From assembly GCA_030144725.1 (NCBI GenBank), contig JASKMD010000014.1, positions 3,768,101 to 3,832,100 of the forward strand: a stretch of DNA of 64,000 nucleotides, in the 5' to 3' direction. The position numbers and the translations under genes were made by a program. This stretch comes from Haematococcus lacustris. Its lineage: Eukaryota > Chlorophyta > Chlorophyceae > Chlamydomonadales > Haematococcaceae. Positions 35,755 to 51,890 of the stretch are shown here, piece after piece. The notes under the pieces were generated by a model. That model was not told where the DNA came from. It saw nothing but the letters and a program-made list of their open reading frames with translations, and made no database searches. Numbering within the stretch: the first letter of the stretch is position 1; each line of letters opens with the position of its first letter.

Positions 35755-37204
35755 TCGACTACGTCGACCAGACCCTGACCCTGCGCACTGCCCAAGGTAA
35801 CACAACCTTGCATCCACACACAGGTGACATGAGTGCTGCTGACCAGTGTGTTGCCAACAGGCCACCTGGGTCCACCCACTCACTGCCCCGCCCACCTGCT
35901 GCTATACTTGCTGCTGTGTCCAAAGCCAACCCAAAGGCCTTTGTGACAGCTAAGCAAGCAGCCAGATGGTTGCGCAAAGGGGGCTCTGCTATGGTTGCTA
36001 TAGTGTCTTTGGAAGACCTTACCGTGCCAGCAGATGTATCCCCTGTCCATAGACAGCACCTCCAAGCTCTGCTTGATGAATACTCTGATGTATTCGAACC
36101 CATCACTGGACTCCCACCAGAGCGTGCAGTAGGGCACTCCATCCCCTTGCAGCCTGATGCTAAGCCTCCAGCTAGGCCCAGCTATAGGATGTCCAAACCT
36201 GAGCATGATGAACTGCGTAGACAGATCACTGATCTCCTTGCCAAAGGCCTGATAGAGCCCAGCTCCTCTCCCTTTGCTGCACCAGTGCTGTTTGTCCAGA
36301 AGAAATCAGGTGAGCTGCGCATGTGCATTGATTACCGCCAGCTCAATAAAATTACAATCAGGGACCAGTATCCTTTGCCACGCATTGATGATCTGTTTGA
36401 TCAGCTCGCAGGAAAAACTGTGTTCTCCTCCCTTGATCTGCAGGCTGGTTACCACCAGATCCGCATCCCGGCTGAGGATGTCCCTAAAACTGCGTTCAGG
36501 ACACCTGAGGGACACTACCAATTCAAGGTACTGTGTTTCGGCCTGACAAATGCTCCTGCCACGTTCCAACGTGTAATGAATGAAGCATTTGCTGAGGTGA
36601 TCAATGACTGTGCCCTCGTGTATCTCGATGATATCCTAGTGATGTCCGAGAACACTGAGGAGCACCTAGTCCATCTCAGACGTGTATTTGACTTACTGCG
36701 TAAGAATAAATTCTATGCTAAGTTATCTAAATGTGAGTTTATGAAACGCACACTAATGTTCCTGGGCCACATCATAAGTGCTCAAGGTATATCTGTTGAC
36801 CCTTGTAAAGTTACTGCCATCTCTAACTGGCCTGTCCCTACAAGCCTCAAAACTCTGCAGTCTTTCCTGGGCGCTGCTAATTATGTCCGTAAATTCGTAC
36901 ATAATTTTAGCACCATTGCTGCACCCCTCACAAACCTGACTGGCCCCAAGAAGGACTCGTTCCCTTGGAAGACATGGCCTCAGGCTGAGCTGGATGCATT
37001 CAATGCCTTGAAGCAGGCCATTGCTAATGTGCCTATGCTCAAGCTTCCTGATCACAGCAAACCCTTCCAGGTGCACTGCGATGCGTCCCTTGAGGGCATC
37101 GGTGCAGTCCTGATGCAGGATGGCTACCCGCTGGCGTATTACTCACGGAAATTGATCCCTGCTGAGGTTAATTACACCACGGGCGAACATGAACTGCTGG
37201 CATT
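35755..37204 (+). CDS. pol: Gypsy reverse transcriptase and RNase H (N-terminal part)
   Basis: RT domain: FVQKKSGELRMCIDYRQLN, FSSLDLQAGYHQIRI, FRTPEGHYQFKVLCFGLTNA, then the catalytic LVYLDDILV (YLDD) and FLGHIIS. RNase H follows with VHCDASLEGIGAVL (first catalytic Asp) and YTTGEHELLA (catalytic Glu). The block has no internal stop and its codon use looks undamaged. It stops at the codon after HELLA, where the foldback element inserted; the next codon is completed at 44600. RT copies the element RNA and RNase H removes the template. Confidence 0.9.
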
Positions 37205-37330
37205 CACTCCTACAAATTAGTCCCTGCGTTTCTCCCTGCGCTTCGGCCGACCTTGTCCAAATGGGCTGAAACTCGGCCAGTTGGTAGCTTGTGATGTAAG
37301 GAATCCATCCCAAAAAAAATCAGGTCTAAA
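37205..37330 (+). repeat. left terminal inverted repeat of the foldback element
   Basis: Pairs with 44474-44599. The order is CACTCC end, two GCGTTTCTCCCTGCG-like units, CCGACCTTGTCC, GGGCTGAAACT and GTAGCTTGTGATGTA. The outermost subterminal copy differs from the inner ones (AAATGGGC against GATCGGGC). Confidence 0.85.
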
Positions 37331-37367
37331 AAGTCAAAGGCGGAGGCTGGGCGGCCCGTGGCGTTCA

Positions 37368-38475
37368 CGCAGGGACGGATGCAGGGATGGAGGGGGGGGC
37401 GCAGGGACGAGTGCAGGGATGGAAGGGGGGGTGCAGGGACGAATGCAGGGATGAGTTGGGGGTGCAGGGACGAATGCAGGGATGGAGGGGGGGGTGCAGG
37501 GACGAGTGCAGGGATGACCGACCTTGTCCGATCGGGCTGAAACTTAGCACGCTGATAGCTTGTGGTGTAAAAAACTCAGCGCAAAAGAAATCAGGTCAAA
37601 AAAGTCAAAGGCGGAGGCTCGGCGGCCCGTCGAGTGTACGCAGGGACGGACGCAGGGACGGACGCAGGGACGGACGCAGGGACGGACGCAGGGACGGACG
37701 CAGGGATGGACGCAGGGACAAATGCAGGGACAAAGGGACCGACGCAGGGACGGATGCAGGGACGCGCGTCGTAGACATTCGTCCCTGCGTCCGTCCCTGC
37801 ACTTTGGCCGACCTTGTCCGATCGGGCTAAAACTTAGCACGCTGGTAGCTTGTGATGTAAAGAACTCGACGCAAAAGAAATCAGGTCAAAAAAGTTAAAG
37901 GCGGAGGCTCGGCGGCCCGTCGAGTGTACGCAGGGACGGACGCAGGGACGGACGCAGGGACGGACGCAGGGACGGACGCAGGGACGGACGCAGGGATGGA
38001 CGCAGGGACGAATGCAGGGACGAATGCAGGGACGAATGCAGGGACGAATGCAGGGCTCGAGTGCAGGGACGAATGCAGGGACGAATGCAGGGACGAGTGC
38101 AGGGCTCAAGTGCAGGGCTCGAGTGCAGGGACGAATGCAGGGACGAATGCAGGGACGAATGCAAGGACGGATGAAGGGACGAATGCAGGGCTCGAGTGCA
38201 GGGACGAATGCAGGGCTCGAGTGCAGGGACGAATGCAGGGACGGATGCAGGGACGAATGCAGGGCTCGAGTGCAGGGACGGATGCAGGGACGGATGCAGG
38301 GACGGATGCAGGGACGAGTGCAGGGACGAATGCAGGGCTCGAGTGCAGGGACGAATGCAGGGCTCGAGTGCAGGGACGAATGCAGGGCTCGAGTGCAGGG
38401 ACGAGTGCAGGGACGAGTGCAGGGACAAATGCAGGGCTCGAGTGTAGGGTCGAGTGCAGGGGCAGACGCAGGGAT
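37368..38475 (+). repeat. left arm: 12-bp GCAGGGACGAAT-type tandem arrays
   Basis: Roughly 80 units of 12 to 13 bp with variants GCAGGGACGGAC, GCAGGGACGAAT and GCAGGGCTCGAGT. Inner copies of the subterminal block interrupt the array at about 37520-37630 and 37808-37920. Apparent ORFs here (CRDECRD or LHSSLHS repeats) are artefacts of the 12-bp period. Confidence 0.9.
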
Positions 38476-38483
38476 TGAAGGTA

Positions 38484-39111
38484 CGTGCATGATGCTTACA
38501 GCAGTGTCTAACACAAGCACAAATAACCCTTCTCCGTGTTTGCTACATCCAACTACATACATCACATCCATCTACTGCGATCATTTAGGCTGGAGTCTGG
38601 CTGCTGCATGTCAGCTGGCTCCCGCATGTAAGTTGGCTGCCACCAAGCTGCTACGGCCTCGTGGCTGCTGATCCTGGCTTGCACCACTGCTCCATTGCCA
38701 CACCACTGCCAAGAGGCTGCTGCACCCCTGCACAACAACAACATGCGCACAAGGGGACATGGGCACAAGAGCACCCACCACACTGATGAAGGACGCACCC
38801 ACGACGCTCATCTGCAATCAGGCAGGCAACATGAATGTGTTGGAACGTGACGCCATATAGATGAAGCGCGACTGGTGTTGCATGACTGCTGCCACGAAAA
38901 CGGCGGCTGCACCGCACTGCGACATCGCACCTGGCATAGTGTACGAGTGCAGTCCAGATCCTGCAAGCCTGCGAGCGTGCAAGCCGGCAAACCTGCAAGC
39001 CGCGAGGCGCCAAGACACATCGCACATCGCTCGATTGCCAGCCGAAGCAACCTACCACCACTAGCGTGCAACACGCCCTCCTCTGTGGCGGTAAACAGCC
39101 AAGCCTTGCCA
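38484..39111 (+). repeat. inner inverted repeat, left arm (628 bp)
   Basis: Almost identical to the reverse complement of 39364-39991 (positions sum to 78475). One difference was noticed, in the codon at about 38800. No coding domain was recognised. Confidence 0.9.
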
Positions 39112-39363
39112 GTGCACCTTCATTACTCGGCCTAAGGCCAATCTTGAGGACTTCGCTAGCCTTTGCCAAGACATTGCATAATAAGCGCTATCTGGATAAG
39201 CGCTATCTGTTGGTTAGTGAACTTTCAAAGTTAGTGAATTGCGAAGCGTGCGAGTGACGAAGTTTGCGTGTTGCAAAGCAAGGCCGAGTGCAGTATCGCT
39301 CATCCCTAAGGACACAAGGCAGTTGATTATTGCTTCCCCAAGCGGGATCAGGCGACGAGTAGT

Positions 39364-39991
39364 TGGCAAGGCTTGGCTGTTTACCGCCACAGAGGAGGGC
39401 GTGTTGCACGCTAGTGGTGGTAGGTTGCTTCGGCTGGCAATCGAGCGATGTGCGATGTGTCTTGGCGCCTCGCGGCTTGCAGGTTTGCCGGCTTGCACGC
39501 TCGCAGGCTTGCAGGATCTGGACTGCACTCGTACACTATGCCAGGTGCGATGTCGCAGTGCGGTGCAGCCGCCGTTTTCGTGGCAGCAGTCATGCAACAC
39601 CAGTCGCGCTTCATCTATATGGCGTCACGTTCCAACACATTCATGTTGCCTGCCTGATTGCAGATGAGCGTCATGGGTGCGTCCTTCATCAGTGTGGTGG
39701 GTGCTCTTGTGCCCATGTCCCCTTGTGCGCATGTTGTTGTTGTGCAGGGGTGCAGCAGCCTCTTGGCAGTGGTGTGGCAATGGAGCAGTGGTGCAAGCCA
39801 GGATCAGCAGCCACGAGGCCGTAGCAGCTTGGTGGCAGCCAACTTACATGCGGGAGCCAGCTGACATGCAGCAGCCAGACTCCAGCCTAAATGATCGCAG
39901 TAGATGGATGTGATGTATGTAGTTGGATGTAGCAAACACGGAGAAGGGTTATTTGTGCTTGTGTTAGACACTGCTGTAAGCATCATGCACG
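39364..39991 (-). repeat. inner inverted repeat, right arm (628 bp)
   Basis: Partner of 38484-39111. The spacer 39112-39363 is unique. The near identity of the arms means either recent formation or ongoing correction. Confidence 0.9.
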
Positions 39992-39993
39992 TT

Positions 39994-40253
39994 TGTAGAG
40001 AATGTACGGTCAGACCAAGACACCACTATCAAGGTTACATAGATCTGGCATAACAGGCTGGCGCATAACCCGCGCCTACCTGTAGAGAATGTACGGTCAG
40101 ACCAAGACACCACTATCAAGGTGCCAAAGTCTGCCAGGAAACTGCCCTAAATACGACAGTCACACTCGTACACTCTCTTGACTAGCCACTGGATATCACG
40201 CCCTATCATCCCGATGCTTCATGCACAGCACCGGGAGGGCGTACTTTCCAACA
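39994..40253 (+). repeat. 5' LTR (260 bp)
   Basis: Starts TGTAGAGAATGTACGG and ends TTTCCAACA. A 42-bp segment at its start is repeated within the LTR at about 40081. Confidence 0.9.
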
Positions 40254-42727
40254 CTCCCACTCAGGGGCTAGGCAAAAGACACTACGTCAAGAGCAAAGCT
40301 ACTGCAAAGTCAACCAACTGTAAAGCAAAGCAACACAAAAGAACTACCAACGTCTTTAGCTGAAAGAGCTACCAAAGACATGCACAAGTGATATGGAAGA
40401 AACAAGTACATGCCACACTTGTACATGCTCATGTTGCACGTGCATGGCATGGTGGTGTATGATGCATGACAGGCGCAGGTGCAGCATTGCCAAACAGGCA
40501 AGCCTGTCGGTGCTTGTGATACTCCCACTAAGCACAGTTTCCAGCTGGCCTGCTTGCGACCTCCCAACATCACAGGCCTACTAACAGGCTAGTGTTGTTG
40601 TACATGCTTCACCGGCCACACCAGCCAAGAGCAGGCTCGTCTCTAGCCTGGAGCTGTTCTTTATCCTCCCACCGGCCAAGCCAGCCAGCATGGTTATCTC
40701 CAGCATGGTGCTGGTACTGATGCTCCCACTGGCCACGCCAATCAGAGACGGGGCTATTCTCGCCTACTGCTGCTGCACTTGCTCCCACTGATCATGCCAG
40801 CCAGCTGCTCCACTTGCTCCCATTGAGCATGCTAGCCAGCAACTGCACTTGCTCCCACTGAGCATGCCAGCCAGGGGCAAGACTACTGCAGCCTGCTACA
40901 TCTGTTGCTGCCACTGATCAGCCATTGTTGACTTTACTCCCCCGGCTGCAGAAGATGAGGTATAGGTGCTGCTAAGTATGTGCTACGACCACACACAACA
41001 CCATCTCTCAACACCATGACAAGTTCTGTTAGACATGACAGACATGACATGACAGAAGGACACACAACACCGTGACAAAGTTCTGCTAGACATGACAAAC
41101 TACTTGGCACTGCCCATCTCATTGGGGCAGTGCCGCACACACGTGAGTCAAGCATTGTCAGACACATTGTCTGCTACGCAGGTCAGGGGCAGGATAGCTC
41201 TAGCTTGCTGCACCTGTTGTAGATGCCACTGCCATAGGAGACACAGCTACTGCTGCTGGTCAGCTGTTGCTGACTCTACCCCCCTGCAGCAGGAGATGAG
41301 GCTTCACCTGTTGCTGGTGTTGTGGCATCACATACGCGGGGGTCAAACACAACCTATACACTGCCCATCTCATTGGGGCACCGTCATTCGCACTGGAGAA
41401 CACACTGCCTAGACACTGCTTATCTCACTGGGGCAGCGTCACACACATGACACACACTTCATAAGGCAGAGCTTCTGCTGCTGATCTGCACTTGCTTATT
41501 CTTCCCCCCTGCAGCAGAAGTTGTGACTTGCTGTACCCCACATTGTCCATGTCAACAGAGCAACGACACACATTGGGGTCAACCACCGCCTGGACGCTGC
41601 CCATCTCACCGGGGCAGCGCCACATGCACAGAGAGCAAGCACTGCCTTGACACTACGCTAACTCTCACAAGGCAGAGCTTCGGCTGCTGATCAGCACTTG
41701 CTGACTCTTCCCCCCTGCAGCAGAAGGTAAGACTTGGTGTACCCTACACCGTCACACACACAGGGATGTATTCTAGCCGCTGCCCATGTCATTGGGACAG
41801 CGTCACGAGCACCAGGGTCAAACACCACTTAGATACTGCCCATCTCATTGGGGCAGCGTATCACATGACACACAATAAAGCTTCTGCTGCTAGTTAGCTG
41901 TTGCTGACTCTCCCCCCTGCAGCAGAAGTTGAGACTTGAAAGCATACCAGAAAGTGGTTGTGAGACCATCAGAAGAGGAAGAGCAGGTTATCCCTGGCAA
42001 CTGCCTGGCACTGCACACTTACCAGACAGTGACTAACAAAACAGGTCAGGCAGCGCTACAGCATACACCTGCCTGGCAATGCACACTCGTCGCGGCAGTG
42101 ACTAACAAAACAGGTCAGGCAGCGCTTCTGCATACACCCGCCTGGCAATGCACACTCGTCGCGGCAGTGACTAACAGAACAGGTCAGGCAGCGCTTCTGC
42201 ATACACCCGCCTGGCAATGCACACTCGTCGCGGCAGTGACTAACAAAACAGGTCAGGCAGCGCTTCTGCATTCACCTGCCTGGCACTGTGCACTTGTGGC
42301 TGCAGTGGCTTAAACAAAACAGGTCAGGCAGCGCTGCAGCATGCACCTGCCTGGCACTGTGCACTTGAGGCTACAGTGACTCTCGCACACCATCCTTGCA
42401 AGCACAACACACCATCCCAAAAGTCATGACAGACAATGCACGATCTTGGCACGAGCAACTCGGAAGCTTATGCACACGGACAACGCTAGAGCTGGCCCCG
42501 TGTATCGCACCAAGCTTGGCTTACTTGGCTGCTCGACGGGGAAACCAGATCTCACAGCGGTTGCGTAGCTTGGCGAAGAGCCTCGGCATCCATCAGCATC
42601 GCTGTGTAGTAAAGCCTTGAGCGAGGGCTCGAAGGTTGTCATTCACGCACAGTCGCTTGACAGGCGACTGTGCGGACCCGATCTCATTGGTGTCCGGCAC
42701 AATGGCGGAGCCGTGGGCCCATAACCC
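40254..42727. repeat. internal repeats of the non-autonomous LTR element
   Basis: Three repeat groups are visible. (1) About 40690-40900: CTCCCACTGAGCATGCCAGC-like units. (2) 41104-41860: six copies of a hairpin-like block with core CCCATCTCATTGGGGC, alternating with CCCCCTGCAGCAGAAG-like blocks. (3) 42030-42370: about five copies of a 69-bp unit that can be read as 23 residues (core TNKTGQAALLHTPAWQC). Group 3 is open in one frame but lacks any known domain. Confidence 0.7.
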
Positions 42728-42987
42728 TGTAGAGAATGTACGGTCAGACCAAGACACCACTATCAAGGTTACATAGATCTGGCATAACAGGCTGGCGCAT
42801 AACCCGCGCCTACCTGTAGAGAATGTACGGTCAGACCAAGACACCACTATCAAGGTGCCAAAGTCTGCCAGGAAACTGCCCTAAATACGACAGTCACACT
42901 CGTACACTCTCTTCACTAGCCACTGGATATCACGCCCTATCATCCCGATGCTTCATGCACAGCACCGGGAGGGCGTACTTTCCAACA
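42728..42987 (+). repeat. 3' LTR (260 bp)
   Basis: Same sequence as the 5' LTR, including the internal 42-bp duplication. No clear polypurine tract precedes it. Confidence 0.9.
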
Positions 42988-42992
42988 ACGTT

Positions 42993-44473
42993 CCTACAAT
43001 CCCTGCGTCTGCCCCTGCACTCGACCCTACACTCGAGCCCTGCATTTGTCCCTGCACTCGTCCCTGCACTCGTCCCTGCACTCGAGCCCTGCATTCGTCC
43101 CTGCACTCGAGCCCTGCATTCGTCCTTGCACTCGTCCCTGCATCCGTCCCTGCATCCGTCCCTGCATCCGTCCCTGCACTCGAGCCCTGCATTCGTCCCT
43201 GCATCCGTCCCTGCATTCGTCCCTGCACTCGAGCCCTGCATTCGTCCCTGCACTCGAGCCCTGCATTCGTCCCTGCATCCGTCCCTGCATTCGTCCCTGC
43301 ATTCGTCCCTGCATTCGTCCCTGCACTCGAGCCCTGCACTTGAGCCCTGCACTCGTCCCTGCATTCGTCCCTGCATTCGTCCCTGCACTCGAGCCCTGCA
43401 TTCGTCCCTGCGTCCATCCCTGCGTCCGTCCCTGCATTCGTCCCTGCGTCCATCCCTGCGTCCGTCCCTGCGTCCGTCCCTGCGTCCGTCCCTGCGTCCG
43501 TCCCTGCGTCCGTCCCTGCGTCCGTCCCTGCGTACACTCGACGGGCCGCCGAGCCTCCGCCTTTGACTTTTTTGACCTGATTTCTTTTGCGCTGAGTTTT
43601 TTACACCACAAGCTATCAGCGTGTTAAGTTTCAGCCCGATCGGACAAGGTCGGTCATCCCTGCACTCGTCCCTGCACCCCCCCCTCCATCCCTGCATTCG
43701 TCCCTGCACCCCCAACTCATCCCTGCATTCGTCCCTGCACCCCCCCTTCCATCCCTGCACTCGTCCCTGCGCCCCCCCCTCCATCCCTGCATCCGTCCCT
43801 GCGTGAACGCCACGGGCCGCCGAGCCTCCGCCTTTGACTTTTTTGACCTGATTTCTTTTGCGTCGAGTTCTTTACATCACAAGCTACCAGCGTGCTAAGT
43901 TTTAGCCCGATCGGACAAGGTCGGCCAAAGTGCAGGGACGGACGCAGGGACGAATGTCTACGACGCGCGTCCCTGCATCCGTCCCTGCGTCGGTCCCTTT
44001 GTCCCTGCATTCGTCCCTGCGTCCATCCCTGCATTCGTCCCTGCGTCCATCCCTGCGTCCGTCCCTGCGTCCATCCCTGCGTCCGTCCATGCGTCCGTCC
44101 CTGCGTCCGTCCCTGCGTCCGTCCCTGCGTCCGTCCCTGCGTCCGTCCCTGCGTCCGTCCCTGCGTACACTCGACGGGCCGCCGAGCCTCCGCCTTTGAC
44201 TTTTTTGACCTGATTTCTTTTGCGCTGAGTTTTTTACACCACAAGCTATCAGCGTGCTAAGTTTCAGCCCGATCGGACAAGGTCGGTCATCCCTGCACTC
44301 GTCCCTGCACCCCCCCCTCCATCCCTGCATTCGTCCCTGCACCCCCAACTCATCCCTGCATTCGTCCCTGCACCCCCCCTTCCATCCCTGCACTCGTCCC
44401 TGCGCCCCCCCCTCCATCCCTGCATCCGTCCCTGCGTGAACGCCACGGGCCGCCCAGCCTCCGCCTTTGACTT
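42993..44473 (-). repeat. right arm: 12-bp tandem arrays of the foldback element
   Basis: Reverse-complement counterpart of 37331-38483. It holds one more subterminal block than the left arm (blocks at about 43550-43655, 43815-43925 and 44175-44285), so the arms have expanded unequally. Confidence 0.9.
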
Positions 44474-44599
44474 TTTAGACCTGATTTTTTTTGGGATGGA
44501 TTCCGTACATCACAAGCTACCAACTGGCCGAGTTTCAGCCCATTTGGACAAGGTCGGCCGAAGCGCAGGGAGAAACGCAGGGACTAATTTGTAGGAGTG

Positions 44600-45672
44600 T
44601 TGGTATCTGCGTGTCAACAGTGGAGGTGTTACCTTGAAGGGGTACCATTCACTCTGTACACAGATCACCGGCCACTCATCTCTCTGCCCACTCAAAACAT
44701 ACTCTCACGCAGGCAGACTAGATGGATGGAATTCCTGGCCCGCTTCTCATATACCATTGAGTATTTACCTGGTATATCTAACCCCGCTGATCCGTTGTCA
44801 CGCATTCCAGCTGCCACAGTACAGACGTGTAAAGGCCCTGGTGCTGATAATGTGAAGAGTATCCTTGTCATGACTAGGAGTAAGCGGCGTTCTCAGGAGG
44901 GGGAGGAAACTGGTGCTGAGGCACGTAAAACGAGTGCTGGTGATGCCGCTGGGCCACCCACACAACCACCACCAGGCCAAGGTGATGGTGCTGCCGCCAG
45001 GCCACCCACCAAACGTGTCACTTGGGCTGCTGATGTACCAGCAGATGGAGAACCCAGTGCACCCAAACCACCAGGTCCCTTGTCAAACCTGCATGAGTGG
45101 TTGGTCAGAGCTTATGCTGCTGACTCCAACTTCACCAAGCGTAGGAAGACTAAGAACTACTACCTGGATGATAATGGCCTATGGAGACATAACAAACGAC
45201 GCACCGTCATTGTGCCCCGTGACAAACAGCTACGAGAGCATATCCTGCATGAGATGCACGATGCTAAGTATGCTGGCCACGTTGGGATCACTAAGACATT
45301 GGAGCATGTCATGCGTGTGTTCTGGTGGAAACACTTACGCACTGATGTGCGTCACTATGTAACAACATGTGATGCATGCCAAAGAAACAAGTCGGTTACA
45401 ACTAAGCCATGGGTGTTCCTTCACCCTCTGTCTATACCTGGATACCGCTGGGAAGTCATGCACATGGACTTCATAACCAAACTACCGTCCGGATCACATG
45501 GATATGATTCCATTTGTGTATTCGTTGACAGGCTCTCTAAGATGGTACACCTAGTGCCCTGCAAAGAGAGCATGGACGCTCCTGAGTTTGCACAACTCTT
45601 CATTGACAAGGTATTTGTCCATCATGGACTACCATCTGAAGTTGTGAGTGATCGGGGTTCCCTTTTCGTGAG
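44600..45672 (+). CDS. pol: Gypsy RNase H C-terminus and integrase N-terminal half
   Basis: The frame continues from 37204: CQQWRCYLEGVPFTLYTDHR and PLISL complete RNase H, and IEYLPGISNPADPLSR is typical of its end. A linker rich in Pro, Gly and Ala leads to the integrase zinc-binding domain (HHCC: H and H in LREHILHEMHDAKYAGHVG, C and C in TTCDACQRNK) and the catalytic core (MHMDFITKLP with catalytic Asp, VDRLSKMVHLVP, then VSDRGSLFV with the second Asp). The block stops within the core at 45672, where the MULE-like element inserted. No stop occurs inside it. Confidence 0.88.
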
Positions 45673-45824
45673 AGCATGGCAACCACACTCCGTTCTGACG
45701 GGTACCGGACCTATTTTGACTGGTGACTGGTCTCATTTCCTCAGTAAATCTGAACAGTCAAGGTCAAAGGAGCGGAATGGACCCGTGACCTCCGTTATGA
45801 CCGGTCCTTACACGAGCGAGAGAG

Positions 45825-46754
45825 AGCTAGGCGAACGGAGCGAACGGAGTGACTGCCGTGACTGGACTGACTGGAGGTTAAGATAGCCAGGGAGGCCCGA
45901 ACGGAGCGAACGGAGTGACTGCCGTGACTGGACTGACTGGAGGTTAAGATATCCAGGGAGGCCTAAACGGAGCGAACGGAGTGACTGCCGTGACTGGACT
46001 GACTGGAGGTTAAGATATCCAGGGAGGCCTAAACGGAGCGAACGGAGTGACTGCCGTGACTGGACTGACTGGAGGTTAAGATAGCGAGGCAGGCCCAAAC
46101 GGAGCGAACGGAGTGACTGCTGTGACTGGACTGACTGGAGCTTAGGATAGCGAGGCAGGCCCAAACGGAGCGAACGGAGTGACTGCCGTGACTGGACTGA
46201 CTGGAGCTAGGGATAGCGAGGCAGGCCCAAACGGAGCGAACGGAGTGACTGCTGTGACTGGACTGACTGGAGCTAGGGATAGCGAGGCAGGCCCAAACGG
46301 AGCGAACGGAGTGACTGCTGTGACTGGACTGACTGGAGGTAGGGATAGCGAGGCAGGCCCAAACGGAGCGAACGGAGTGACTGCTGTGACTGGACTGACT
46401 GGAGCTTAGGATAGCGAGGCAGGCCCAAACGGAGCGAACGGAGTGACTGCCGTGACTGGACTGACTGGAGCTAGGGATAGCGAGGCAGGCCCAAACGGAG
46501 CGAACGGAGTGACTGCTGTGACTGGACTGACTGGAGCTAGGGATAGCAGGGTAGGCCCGAACGGAGCGAACGGAGTGACGGCTGTGACTGGACTGACTGG
46601 AGCTTAGGATAGCGAGGCAGGCCCAAACGGAGCGAACGGAGTGACTGCTGTGACTGGACTGACTGGAGCTTAGGATAACTAGGCAGGCCCAAACGGAGCG
46701 AACGGAGTGACTGCTGTGACTGGACTGACTGGAGCTTAGGATAACTAGGCAGGC
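45825..46754 (+). repeat. 66-bp tandem array (about 14 copies)
   Basis: Unit core AACGGAGCGAACGGAGTGAC, then TGACTGGACTGACTGGAG and GATAGCGAGGCAGG. Some units are 65 bp. The core matches, in inverted orientation, the core of the 113-bp array at the other end of the element. Confidence 0.9.
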
Positions 46755-47035
46755 CCCCTGCCCCCCTGACCCCCTGCTCCCCTGCCCCCCTGCTCCCCTG
46801 CCCCCCTGCCCCCCTGCCCCCCTGCCCCCCTGCCCCCCTGCCCCCCTGCCCCCCCTGCCCCCCTGCCCCCCTGCCCCCCTGCCCCCCTGCCCCCCTGCCC
46901 CCCTGCCCTCCTGCCCCCCTGCCCCCTGCCCCCCTGCCCCCCTGCCCCCCTGCCCTCCTGGCCCCCTGCCCCCTTGCCCCCCTGCCCCCCTGCCCCCCTG
47001 CCCCCCTGGCCTCCTGCCCCCCTTACCCCCTACAC
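46755..47035. repeat. (CCCCCCTG)n array
   Basis: About 33 copies of an 8- to 9-bp C-rich unit with occasional variants. Confidence 0.9.
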
Positions 47036-47044
47036 CCTCCTACT

Positions 47045-51726
<4,682 letters not shown>

Positions 51727-51890
51727 GCTAACCCTAACCCTAACCCTAACCCTAACCCTAACCCTAACCCTAACCCTAACCCTAACCCTAACCCTAACCC
51801 TAACCCTAAACCTAGCCCCACCCTGACCCTCACCCTAAACCTAACCCTAACCCTAACCCTAACCCTAACCCTAGCCCTAACCCTAACACA
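51727..51890 (+). repeat. internal telomere-like array (CCCTAA)n
   Basis: About 25 copies of AACCCT, the complement of TTAGGG. The first 80 bp are perfect, followed by variants (AACCTAG, CACCCTGA) and another perfect run. It starts directly at the end of the CTG tract. Confidence 0.92.

Larger units (their letters stand above)
39994..42987 (+). mobile_element. non-autonomous LTR retrotransposon (TRIM/LARD type), complete
   Basis: Two 260-bp direct repeats (39994-40253 and 42728-42987), each beginning TG and ending CA, flank 2,474 bp of internal sequence. ACGTT at 39989-39993 and 42988-42992 is a perfect 5-bp TSD. The LTRs appear identical but for one base at about 40174/42914, so the insertion is recent. 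No gag or pol gene lies inside: the interior is made of several tandem repeats. It inserted into the right arm of the foldback element, since removing it restores the palindrome there. Confidence 0.9.
37205..44599. mobile_element. giant foldback element of the CACTCC family
   Basis: The ends are CACTCCTACAAATTAG and its inverse, with a TT target duplication (37203-37204 and 44600-44601). The terminal inverted repeats are identical over about 110 bp except one base. The whole element is a palindrome: terminal block, arrays of about 12-bp GCAGGGACGAAT units with repeated subterminal blocks, a 628-bp unique arm, a 252-bp spacer, then the same in reverse. After subtracting the LTR element and its TSD (2,999 bp) it measures 4,396 bp. 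No transposase is encoded, so it must be mobilised in trans. The 2-bp TSD and CACT ends suggest the CMC (CACTA-Mirage-Chapaev) group, but that is inference. Confidence 0.85.

Noticed and set aside
37368..38475. Frames with [15 protein letters not shown] or LHSSLHS repeats
   Set aside because: The 12-bp unit keeps every frame open. The same peptides appear inverted at 42993-44473 as shadows.
38562..39169. Minus-strand 172-codon frame and its mirror copy at 39239-39913
   Set aside because: Lies in the inverted arms of the foldback element. There is no domain, and several frames are open equally.
41936..42313. 125-codon frame with 23-residue repeats in the LTR element
   Set aside because: The open frame follows from a 69-bp tandem repeat (a multiple of three). 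There is no known domain or start context, so it is listed only as repeat.
42030..42370. CRISPR-like array of regular repeats
   Set aside because: The repeats are head-to-tail without unique spacers, and the setting is eukaryotic. No cas genes are present.
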